Positions 1 through 10,739 of a stretch of 22,596 bases of DNA are shown piece after piece. The DNA comes from Saccoglossus kowalevskii (lineage: Eukaryota > Hemichordata > Enteropneusta > Harrimaniidae). Made by a program: the position numbers and the translations under genes. The DNA is taken from assembly GCF_000003605.2 (NCBI RefSeq), contig NW_003124898.1, positions 263,482 through 286,077 on the forward strand, read 5' to 3'. The notes under the pieces are model-generated. The model was not told where the DNA came from. It did no database searches and saw only the letters and a list, made by a program, of their open reading frames with translations. Numbering within the stretch: the stretch's first letter is position 1; each line of letters opens with the position of its first letter.

Positions 1-357
1 CTTTAAGTTTTTCATTGCTACATCAGTGACTTCAAAATAGATGTTTCAATCCCAGGAATTTCACTTGCTGTTAATTGCATGGGAGTGCCAGTCTTTCATG
101 AATTTCTATTGTCATGTCAATTTCTTGCGATTACTCTGAACATGAAGTTGTAACCACAGACCGTCTAGGTGCTTTAACTAAAACCTGGTGTAAGCACCGG
201 TTGGGCAGTCTTGAACTATGCATGTGAAGCCACCTGAGAGGTCTAATATTCAATCCTATAGATTTCTCATTGTTTGGTAACTATTTGCTGCAAATGCAAC
301 AAAAATCAATATAAAAATATGACCCACACAGCATTCTACAGGTTACTTGTTTTAGCT

Positions 358-516
358 GGAATTAATTTTTGCTGAAGACATTTTGAGTGTTTTGTATGGA
401 ATTTATTTTCACTGATTTTTGGCGAGTTGAATGTAAAGTATAGGAAAAAAGGCATATTCGCTGGATTTTATTTTCACTGAATCATTCCTTCAACGAAAAT
501 AGCGAAAATTAATTCC
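358..516. mobile_element. Short inverted-repeat element (MITE-like, about 160 bp)
   Basis: The ends are GGAATTAATTTTTGCT (358-373) and, inverted, GGAATTAATTTTCGCT (501-516): 16 bp with one mismatch. The inside repeats TTATTTTCACTGA-type units twice (about 408-420 and 468-480). There is no coding capacity and no clear target-site duplication. The true right end may lie further out near 534, where CTGTAAAATAATTT on the minus strand resembles the ends of the element at 20427-20492. It is probably a non-autonomous DNA transposon remnant. Confidence 0.5.
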
Positions 517-1323
517 AAACGAAATTATTTTACAGCAGTTAGTTTAAATGTCATAGTCTTTGAATCCTCTAATGTATCTTTCTATCACGCTGTGGCAATA
601 TGCTTTATGAGAACTTTCACTGTCAGTCTGTTGAAAAGTGGAAGTCTTCTCCACTCCATTTACCGTGTATACAGCTGATGAATTATCTCTGAATGGAAAT
701 CAGGTGAAATAAAATTCAACATTTGATATCAAAAGGTTGTGCACATCTTTGTTGACTTGTTTTATAAATTGTGAAAATGTCAGCTGCTTTGTGCAACAAG
801 ATTGACAAGAGCAGAACCAACAAATTATTTCATCAGAGTAAACCACACAAATGAATGCAATTTACTTGCATATTACCTCACCCTTCCCCACACACCCCCA
901 CACCACCCCACCCGAGCCTATCCTACCTATTTTGGGACCAACCATGCTGGAGATGCATTTAAATGTTTTTGTCTTTCTTTAGAAGTTGACCTATTGTTTT
1001 TTATTCCTATTAAGTCAAAAATTGCGAAGTTGCATTTGTATCGTGAAAGGTAGAATAAGGAGAGAGAGAACGAGACCACAACTTACCATGTACACGAGAA
1101 AAGGGACAGCAGTATACTAGTACATGTGCAGTGCGGTTCACATGTCATAAGTCACTGGCAAGGCATGCCACTGGGAACAAAATATTTTATGGGGAAATGC
1201 TGTCTTCATTGATGGCGTATTTCTTTAATTCCATTTTGACATGGACACTTTACGTGCACACCAGAAGATTTAGTTTCCAAATATACATAGGCATTCCCTT
1301 CATCATTATAAGTACATGTATTT

Positions 1324-1747
1324 AAAGATCGATGTCGGATACAAAACTTAATTCCTTTAGTTTTTTTCCACCCCCCCTACCCCCCACTGAAACTTAATTG
1401 ATAAATATTGATCATGGCGTCAGACTACATTCACCATTAAATACAAATTGATAATCGGACAGTAGTATTGCATAGCAGTTGATTGTCGGGTGGGTGTAAC
1501 AAGATTTTACAAATGCACCTCAATTGACGCACAGATTTACACTCGAACCAAACCATTTTACTGTTTTTGTTCCCTTTTCGGTTATTTCTGTCCATGATTG
1601 GATAGAAAAAAACGAACTACAAATACTCCAAGATTTTTTTGACTTCATTAAAAAATAAAATCGTTTTTGTAGGATGGAAACTTTTAGAGGTCAAAACCCC
1701 CACCTCCAAACTAAAGGAAATAAGTTTTTTATCCGACATCGATCTTT
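1324..1747. mobile_element. 424 bp TIR element (MITE)
   Basis: Terminal inverted repeats of 40 bp lie at 1324-1363 and 1708-1747. They begin AAAGATCGATGTCGGATA and end CCTTTAGTTT, and differ at only 2 of 40 positions. The C-rich tract just inside the left repeat and the CCCCCACC tract near the right one do not pair. The interior has no long reading frame, so this is a non-autonomous element mobilised by a transposase elsewhere. Good agreement between the arms suggests a fairly recent insertion. I see no convincing target-site duplication, so the superfamily is left open. Confidence 0.75.
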
Positions 1748-3208
1748 TGACGTCGTCCCTAAGTTGAATCCAACAAGCCCATGTGTGCAACGATGTGATT
1801 TGAGAAAGTTCCAGTTTTACTCGATCAGTGTTGTAAAATCATGAATATTTATAAAAATGAAGGTGACATCTTGTGCTGAGAGTACTATAAATATAAATCT
1901 CAAGATGATATTACATTGTTTGAAAAGAAACACTCAATTTTACTAAAGTAAGTTGTAGCAGGTTTGACCATAGAGGGCGGTGTTCACTAAAGACACTACC
2001 AGTCGTAATAAACTACTAGTAGCTAAAGGCACAGTACAACTACACATTTGGCACATAAGTGTACTTGACTCAAGAAAGAAGCATTAAGCGGATTTTCAGA
2101 ATGTGTAATAGGAGCATTGAGATTATAAAATAAAATAAAATAACACGTACGGTTTTAAAAAAAGACGCTAGTTTTGGGGTTATTGCCAAGGAAGGAAATA
2201 AATAAAAAAAAAACAGGTGTGGTGTTTGTAAGTAAGTGCTCACATTAAAGGCTAAAAGTTTTTCATCACGCGCGTATATTTGAAGCCTGCGCGTCACGCA
2301 ATTTGTGCCATTTTGCAAAACAGTAAAGTGCACCACGTACGGTATAATTGGAAAATGCTTTTGTTTTTTCTGTTTCAGAAGATGTTTTGTCGAGTCGATC
2401 CAAATCACTATTTCAGGCCTACTGACACTGGTACCAATACCATACACGAGGTGCTTCTGTGATATCAAAATGACATGCGTAGAACGAAACGTAGTTCAAA
2501 ACGACATCTCTGCTTGGTTGTGCGTCCTGTTTCGTCATTTCGACTATAGTAAATCTTTCAAACACACTATGTTTCAATAATAAGCGACCACTGATCAAAC
2601 ACAAAATCGACAGTGTGAACGATGTGCATTTCTTACGTCGATTACGCCACAGGAGTGCTTTGTCGCTGTAATTTGTATATCTGAAAATGATAACGACCAT
2701 TTTAAAAGAAATAAAATAAAATTCACAACCTCCCTAAATATACTTGAAGTTTGATCTATGTATTTGACTAGTTAATAGTAAATGTATTGGTTCACGGTGG
2801 ACATAACACGGTCATATCCATCTTTGACATATATATAATACTACTAGTACTTCCACTTTCATTTATACTGTTTTGACAAAAAATTAAAAATACATCAATT
2901 GGCACCAATTACAGTACAGATGAGATAACGGGAACTCAGGGTTTGGATATAGAAACTCTATGTGGAGATAATGCCAGGGTTGATGGTAGAAATGTAGCAA
3001 AACATTGTCTTTCGTGAAGTTTGGCTTAGTTTCTTTGCAAGAATGATGTTATTGTCATGTATGGCACGACAGCTCGCCCAAACACATTTGTTCTTCTTCA
3101 TTTTTTTCTCTGTACAGATGTGTTTCCCAATCTATCATCATCTCTTAGATTATAATGAATAAACCACTTATTCAATCAAGAGTTGTTTAAAATGTTAAAC
3201 GTTGCTCT

Positions 3209-3772
3209 CAGTAATTCTTAACTTTTGCCAAACACTGTGGTGTAAAGTTCGTTGTCGATTACAGACTGGCATAAACATCCATCAAAGTTGATCGTGGGCG
3301 CAACTTGAAGAGGGCGTAACGCAAATGTTCGCACATATGTATTAACAGTCATTTATTCATGATTACTGTTTTTATTCAATAAAACGTATCAAATTTATTT
3401 GATTAATGATTAATTCAAAATTCATTTTTCTTGTAATACTCTAAATTACGTCATCGAGAAGAAACCTACGGCGCAAAGTGATTTGAATCAAAGACATTAG
3501 TCTTTGTTTGAATGCATGATGGATAAGAGCATTCAACTTGGTGGAGTCGGTGGAGAATTCGGCAGAAAACTGCACTCTCTTATTTTGATAAAATAAAATA
3601 AAATACAATTCTCGTTTGCACTGTTATTTTTTTAAGTTAGAGGACATAAAACGTACTAATTTTTAGTGATCACTTATTTGAATAAAGATTTGTAAACTTT
3701 GTCAGAAGAAAAAAATCGCTGCCAGTAATTGTTGACTTTTGTTAACATTTTCCTGATGTAAAGTTCGTTTTC
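3209..3772 (+). repeat. Diverged direct repeat upstream of the gene
   Basis: CAGTAATTCTTAACTTTTG (from 3209) and CAGTAATTGTTGACTTTTG (from 3723) start two similar stretches of about 50 bp. Each reaches TGTAAAGTTCGTT (3241 and 3757). They lie about 515 bp apart in the same direction, and the similarity stops soon after. This could be an old segmental duplication or two copies of an unrecognised dispersed repeat. Confidence 0.45.
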
Positions 3773-3796
3773 GCTATTTTTGAGAAAAACGTTAAT

Positions 3797-3931
3797 TTAT
3801 AAAAGTTTTTAATTGGTTGCCCTTAACGTTGCTGGTATTTTGCTAAATATAGGAAATGACGCAATCTGCCAGCGACAGGAGGGAGGCCTTCGGGTGTAAA
3901 CTTCCGGTTTGTATTCAGCTGTGCTTCTAAT
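3797..3931 (+). promoter_or_regulatory. Putative promoter and 5' UTR of the TRAF7-like gene
   Basis: The A+T-rich upstream DNA gives way to a more G+C-rich stretch just before the start codon. Visible motifs in order are TTTATAAAAG (about 3796-3805, TATA-like but probably too far upstream to set the start), ATTGG (3812-3816, an inverted CCAAT box), TGACGCAAT (3857-3865, an ATF-C/EBP type composite), TTCCGG (3902-3907, an inverted ETS core) and ATGGCGG over the start codon (a YY1-like element common at metazoan start sites). Transcription probably begins somewhere between 3870 and 3930. Factor binding is inferred from motif resemblance only. Confidence 0.5.
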
Positions 3932-4143
3932 ATGGCGGACGACGGTACTGTTTTCGTCCTGCCTCCTTCTTCGCATTTACTCTGCCCGATATGTCAGAAA
4001 TTATTTACAGATCCCGTCATCAGCGTGAATTGTGGCCACACTTTCTGCAGAGCATGTATCCTTAACCGGGAAAGCGAAGAGTCGACGAGAAGTTGTCCAC
4101 TGGACGAGAGAAATTACGAAGACAAAGACTTGGTTGTGAACAG
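3932..4143 (+). CDS. TRAF7-like: TRAF7-like E3 ubiquitin ligase, exon 1 (RING finger)
   Basis: First coding exon of a RING/TRAF zinc-finger E3 ubiquitin ligase, residues 1-70 plus two bases of codon 71. The RING ligands are visible as C18-x2-C21-x12-C34-x-H36-x2-C39-x2-C42-x12-C55-x2-D58. This is a C3HC3D finger in which Asp replaces the eighth Cys, as in TRAF6 and TRAF7. RING fingers of this type bind an E2 and promote ubiquitin transfer; TRAF7 is known in MEKK3/JNK and NF-kB signalling. The ATG at 3932 is chosen because an in-frame TGA lies at 3857-3859 with no other in-frame ATG between them, and because the context is TAATATGG. The exon ends at AG|GTAAGA (donor at 4144), leaving phase 2. 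Only 17 residues precede the RING, whereas vertebrate TRAF7 has over 100, so this is either a short invertebrate form or a paralogue. The RING call is firm; the exact orthology is less so. Confidence 0.88.
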
Positions 4144-7100
4144 GTAAGATCCATCAACGTTGGCGCCGCGCCGATAGTTTTGCATTACACATCATAGAAG
4201 CTAGGCATCTCACGCTCCGTCCTCTGATGTAAAATTGATGCAGTTTTGCCAATATGTTATAGCAGCACACACACCCCATCGTTCCCGTTGAAAATTATAG
4301 CAACATATAATTTGCAAATTTCGATTTGGAAAAAAAAAATCCAGCGAACTGTACATCATTCTCGTTCAACTGGGTCAAGGGCGCCTTCTCTGTGTTGTTA
4401 CATACTACTCATACAATGACATGACATGACGCAGTGATTCCAGAATTATGCTCTCAACCCGTTTTCTCTTCGGTGTCCGTGAAATATGGGCTTTCTAGAT
4501 TGAAAACAAAAACATGGCTAATTTAGGAAAAAAATCTGCATTATGGAATGTGCCTAGCTTTTTAAAATTGTGTCTCGATACATAATTTTGATAATGTAAA
4601 CACTGTACCGGCAAGATCTAGTCCAGAGGCCCAAGCAATGATGCACACACGTCGGTCTACATATCGATTTAGTATTAATGAATACATTTATTGAAGTTCT
4701 CAGAGTGCTGCCACTTTGCAGTCCTCCTAAAGTCACATCTTTGTTCGGAGGTGTTAATTACCGTATTGTCATTTTTGAAAGGGGTCGCGTGAGGACAAAT
4801 TCATTGCAGTGTTAACATTGACTCAATATTAATTGCGCTCTGGTCTTGAAATCAATCGCTTCCTAATTCAAAACGCGCTGCCACCACACTTTCCTGATCT
4901 TGTTATAACACATTCCTGCTTGTTATAAAAATATAGTTAAACCCAAGTGTAATTCACTGGATTCCTCAGAACTTGACCTTCTAGAAGAATTCCAAACACG
5001 AGATGTCACATTCAGTAAGGGGGGTATGCAAAAAGGGACCCACCACAGAGATTGTTTTCACACCTTGGATATCACTTGTACTGTATTCATGCTTTTAGCA
5101 GAGTGGTGCTAGTTTTAGATTTTATAGATGTGTTTACGTGGCATTTTACACTAATCTGGTCAGGCACTTAGTTTTGAGCCATTACTAAGATTTGCTATTA
5201 ATGTCTTAATCTAGATTTTTTAAAACCATTTTATTACCTGTTATTTCTTGATTGGGCATGATTTTCATCTCTTTAAGGTAATCTCAGATATTTAGATACG
5301 GTAATGAATAACAAAAAACAGCGGAGCACTTTTACAAAGATTGCGCTGTTAATTAATATCAAAATTGAAAAGTGAATTTAAATGCATGATCATTACAATG
5401 TGTTTTTGAAAACAGATTTAATTAATGGGTTCATTTGTTCTGGGAATATGCCTATCTTTCAGTAACTCTTTTTAGTCAATTTTCTTTGAATTCACTGTAA
5501 AATACAAATTTCAAAATCTTTTGTTCTCTTCTGTCAGTCATGCTGGTACATGATATGTACACTGCGTGTGACATAAAAATACTATAATATGTCATATTTT
5601 TATTTTTCCACATATTTTAAAAAGTGCAAGGATTTACCCTAAAGGCATGGATACTAATCAAATAAATTATAATAGTGTAGTATAGCCCTGGAATGTGGAA
5701 GTTGCTTGTTTGTATCAAGAGTACCATGTAGATGCAAGTTGACCTTCTATATTTCCTAGGGGCAAACTGCTGAACAATGAAGTGGTTTGTTTTCTTGGCT
5801 CAAAAAGTACCAGGGGGTACCTTTGTATAGAAATTCTGTACAGAGATAAGGATGATCACAAGGGGCAATGTGTGTATTTTGATGATCTGTGAAAGAGAAC
5901 AGCTGTTGAGATGCTATTATTGGTTTCATTCATTTGTTGTGAGTTAAAATTCGAATGCTGAAACTTATTTGTAATTAATGCATGTATTACGCCAAAAATA
6001 GATGTAATTTTGACAAAGAGTTTAAACATAATACTTAAATATTTTCAGTTGTTTTTTTTTCAAACCAAAGGTAGCCTCAACCTTATGTGCATGGAAAGCT
6101 AAAATATTTGAAACAAGCCATGCAATGTACTGTTCGGGTAGTAACGCACACATTTGTTCAAGTGTATACTTGAAACACAAATAGAGTACTGTGTGAGTGA
6201 TTTATACCAACATTTATTTTATTTACTGTAGGGCTATATTTGCCACGAATGATCTTTTTAAAACATTCAACTGAATTTCAGATTCGCCATATCTTGGTTT
6301 TGCAATTTTTTGACAACTGCGCCTGTATGCTATTCCCAAAATATTTCTCTATTGGTTGTTGGATTGTCACAGAACAACAACAAATATTGAGTCCTAATGA
6401 GGAAAGGTAAACAAATTGAAAAAGCATTATAATAACATAGACCCCAACAGAATCTCAGTCCTTCATTCCAGTAAGTGAGTTTTGGGGATTGACACAGTAA
6501 ATTGTATATAATATGATTTGATATTACACATTGACCTTACATAGCTTTGATAAAAAGCATATAAATCCAGGGCCTGCTGCTGGACAAAATCCTGACAGAC
6601 CAAACTTGATAGAAAAGAAATCATGGTGGGAAAAATACCAGTACAAAAATGTAATATGTCAATAACATGTTTTTAATAGAAAGGACATTACATGAAAACA
6701 TCGTCATACATAAGGTCTAATCATGTTTTTTCCTATTTTAATAATTATTATAAGTTATGCAATCTTGGTGCATAATTCATAATCATAATTCATAATCAAT
6801 ATAAAATCAGCAACACAGCATAACATAACCATAAGCAACACTGTTTACATAGCACTAATATTTTCTGTACCCCACAATGTTTCCTGAGAGTAGATAAACA
6901 ATAATTGATTTGACAATATCGTAGTATTACTCAGATGATTTATAATGGCAACCGAAAATGATGGCTTCACTAATAATTTGGCTGAAATCATTTTCATCCC
7001 TGCTCGTTTTTCATTAGACAACCATCATGTTGCCAGCTGCTGTTATATACAGTACATGTATTCTGCTCATTGAGTAGATCCTCACTAAAGACATTTGAAA

Positions 7101-8478
7101 ATCATCTAAATGCTAAAATGTTGGGTTCCCTAACTCATATTATGACATGTTTTTGTTTTTGTATCATGTGTGCCAGTGGGTTTACATGTGTGAAAATCAT
7201 CACATACTGTAACATATGTTTCCTATTTTCTGCATAATTGATTATATTTAGTGTATACAATTTCAGTTGTGCTCATTACACTGGCAGATGAATGCAAAGT
7301 GCAGTTGACTTGGAAATATTCTACAGATAATTTTTTTTTTTTTAATTCTGCTTCATTTAATTTTTTTTTTACCATTGAATTGAATTTTTTTCTTGGATGC
7401 CTCAGTGGGCTACCAACTACAAATGCTTGTAGCTAAACATAATGCTATGTAGTCCAGCAGTTGTTTGGTATTTAAAGCCATGCACACAATTGTGAATACA
7501 TGGAAATAACCAAATCATTTGGTGTAAGATAACTCATACCTTTTCGTCCCTGTTCGGTCATAGTCTGAAAATGAGGACTTATGGATTGACCTCTGAGTGT
7601 GTGTCCGTGCAACTGTTTGTTTGTCTGGACCTATATCTTAGACATGCCTGGACTGATTACATTCAAACTTCACACATGCGTCATACATAATATTATATAT
7701 TTGCACATCAATTTGTTTCACATTCTGATTTAAGATGAACATCAAGGATTTTTCAATATATATTTTGATAGTAGCAAACTACCTCAAAATCTATCTATAT
7801 CTTTTATTGTTAATAATTGAAAAAAAAGCTAAAAAATGGACGATTCCTTTTTTTTCATTTTATTGGCCAAACAATACTTTTACTCACAAAATCACAGAAT
7901 TTTAGACGTTGATAATTTTAACCTAGTGAACATTGCTTCTTTCACACTATATATATATGTAGGAATGATCTATTGTGACACTTGTTAGCTGACTTGTTTC
8001 TATTGTATCTTTGCCTTTGTCTGGCTGCCCAGATTTGGCACATTCCAACCCTCTTTACTTTACCCTAAGGGTCACACTGAAGGGACGCTACACCTGAAAT
8101 ACAATGAAAAGTTTAGCTTTCTAGTTTTCAGAAGAAAAAACAGACCATGTAGATTGTGTTTCGTGTACTTATTGTTAAATCAAAAACTCATTGTTCTTGA
8201 ACAAACTATTAGCTGTGGAGAATAAGCAATTGGACACCTGGGAACGAAGTTTGGGGGCTGCCTTTGTATGGCCTGGTTTGGTATATAGTTTTTACCTGTC
8301 CTTCGCCCATTAGAGATCATGCCTCTTTATTGAAATTAAGGCGTGTTCACCCCTCCCACTGTGACCTGTATTTACTTTTTTTGTAATCAAACCTTATTGA
8401 ATTGGGATTATGTGTTGGTAAACAATTCAGAAACTTTCATTTTATTTTCATAGCCCTGACCCCCCTGATTTACAAATA

Positions 8479-8492
8479 CCCCCCCCCCCCCC
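8479..8492 (+). repeat. C14 homopolymer
   Basis: Fourteen consecutive C residues lie within intron 1. There is no associated gene signal. Length calls here are prone to sequencing error. Confidence 0.9.
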
Positions 8493-10599
8493 GAGAAATG
8501 TTACATCACTGGCTACAAAAGAATGACAAAATTCACCTGAGATCTGTTTCCCTTATCATAAATGGCTGTAAAAAAGCAGTTAATTGATTCAAGTCAACTT
8601 ACAATATATTCAAAAAACTTTTCCTGTTATTTAGTAATTAGCGATCGTTTGAGTATTTATTCTTGTTATATGTAGCAATTAATTGAGAATGGCATTTGCA
8701 ATGTCACTTGTTGCTGGCAGTGTTATGTAATTTATAATTTCCTACCAGTGACTGGTAGTTAGTCCCAAGTTGAATTCCAAAAAGGGGTTGACCCACTTAC
8801 CTTTGGTGAGTGTGCCACAAGACTCAATGGGGAGGCCATTTTGCCTCTAAACGAAATTGATTCACTGAATATGTATTAATTGTGTTGTTGTTACCATATG
8901 ATAAGAAGATGACACAGTTCTGTCATTTATATGTTGTCCCAAACATGGAATATGGTTTCCATGGCAGCAGTGACTTTCAATGTTAGGAACTGCCACCTGG
9001 CACACAAATATATTTAAAAAAAAGTATGCTGTCTTAGTACTGAAGCATATTGTCTTTGCTCTATTCATAACACAACTTTTAAGTTTTAAGCGCAAATTTT
9101 TATTGTAAATTGTTTAGCATGGCGTTGATGGAAACATGTGTGCCTTTAATTAAGGAAAATATTGAAATTATTTTTTATTCTAATTCATTGATCTGAGGTC
9201 AGGCAGGGTGTTATTTTGTATTTTTTGTGTTATTTTTTCCAGTGAAAATGCATCCTTTTTCTACATGGTATGGTTCGTATGTAATTTTTGGCAGATCAGT
9301 GAAAACGAATTACACATGTTGCTGTAACAGATAGCTAAAATAACGTTGTGTATTTTAAATATTATTATACAATCAATTTTTCATGTGTTTTCTATGGAAG
9401 GTGATCAAAATCAAACCACCGGCTTCCGGTGCCGTATCCCTGGAGCTCCGGGGATCTCCACAGAGCTACCTTGTATCTTGCGATTTTACTAATTAGCATT
9501 GAATGAGGTCACCCAATTTATAGAAAGAGTAACTACCAGACGTCTCTGTTGAAAACATTTAAGTTCAATCCATTATATTTCGTTTTTATTCAAATCAGTG
9601 CAGGATATAATGCTTTACATCAACAAAGCAATTTAACATACCAAATATTACAACCTGTACTGTTTTGAAATCAGCGCTTTGATGAAACATTTTATTTACG
9701 TTTTGTTTTTACAGCAATTTACATTCAAAAAAACTACTTGCGAATATGAGAAACCTTACTGAACGCTCATGAATATTCTTGCTTAAATTTGCATATAGTG
9801 CAGAGCTCCTCCAAAGACTAAGGAGCTTCGTTGATACTATGCTTGAAACCTTTCATTTTAATAAACACCTCCCTAATCACCTCCCTGAATGGTCTATTTT
9901 TGATAATTTTTTCAATCCATGGTGAAAAATTAGTAACATGTAAAATATCACATGAAACGTGGCATGCATTTATAATGTTATCGGAGGGGGGAGGGGGGGT
10001 GTTAACATGTAAATGATTTTATGTTAGATCAAAATTTTTTTTTTCAGCTGTCTAGGTGCTGTTTGCATTATGTGATATGATATATTATATGATATGTTAC
10101 TCTGTGTGTGTTCCGTTCATTTGATAACACAAAAGTCATTCTGGCTCAGTAGCGCATGAATTAAAAATTGGCAAAAAATATTGTATAGCTTTTAACATTT
10201 CATTATGAAATTCACAAAGTCAGAGTGATATCACTTTAAATTGTAAGCGAGTGGAGAGAAAAGTAAAGACTAATGGAGCTATACATCCATATACATTAAC
10301 CTACTTCCTGCTAAGAGGACTTGGCGCCATCCTACAAACTATGCATTAATGTATCATAGTTAGTAATGTTTTTCAGGTAAATTATCAATAGATTGTTGAT
10401 TCTGATGTTATTAACATGCATTGGATGTTGACTTGGAAAATTGGGAAGGAGAAACAACTGAAAATCAAAAAATAGAATGCACATGAACAGGGATTCTGTT
10501 GTCTTAACATTAGCGTAGGGCATTTTGCACAAAATTGCAACTACCGGTAGCGTCATGGGACATTTCTAATAATTTTGCATACCGGTATTTTTGGTTTAC

Positions 10600-10739
10600 A
10601 GCGGGGGAGTCGTCACCTGCGCATGTTTCATATGGCCATAGAGTATCATTGTTTACAAACAAGCGTCCACCCATGAGCCTTTGCATTTTTAGCAATTTTG
10701 ACTCAATTCCTGCACGTGCATGGTGACGACCCTCTCGCT
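10600..10739. mobile_element. 140 bp TIR element in intron 1
   Basis: The left end AGCGGGGGAGTCGTCACC (from 10600) and the inverted right end AGCGAGAGGGTCGTCACC (ending 10739) match over about 26 bp with some mismatches, including a shared core GTCGTCACC and a following TGCGCATG/TGCACGTG. It stands out as CpG-containing against A+T-rich surroundings. Overlapping open frames on both strands come from this palindromic structure and do not look like genes. It is probably a MITE; target-site duplication unclear. Confidence 0.55.

Larger units (their letters stand above)
1..3796. other. Upstream, presumed intergenic region
   Basis: No exon recognised. The region holds two TIR elements, listed separately at 358-516 and 1324-1747. 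It also has AAAAT-type short repeats near 2127-2143 and 3587-3604, a CpG-rich pocket at about 2240-2650, and a diverged direct duplication (3209-3256 and 3723-3772). Open frames at 2070-2468 (minus), 2419-2700 (minus) and 2305-2580 (plus) overlap one another on both strands, resemble no known protein, and are treated as chance frames. Confidence 0.55.

Noticed and set aside
802-1053. 83-codon plus-strand open frame
   Set aside because: It crosses a CA-rich simple sequence and has no domain; it is a chance frame.
2070-2468. 132-codon minus-strand open frame
   Set aside because: It overlaps other long frames on both strands, has low-complexity Lys/Phe/Leu stretches from A/T runs, and resembles no known family.
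4757-5303. TACCGTAT at 4757 and its inverse at 5296-5303 as possible ends of another TIR element
   Set aside because: Similarity does not extend beyond 8 bp, which is expected by chance at this spacing.
10133-10230. TGGCTCAGTAGCGC resembling a tRNA/SINE A box
   Set aside because: No B box (GGTTCGANTCC-like) follows at a suitable distance and no cloverleaf can be drawn.
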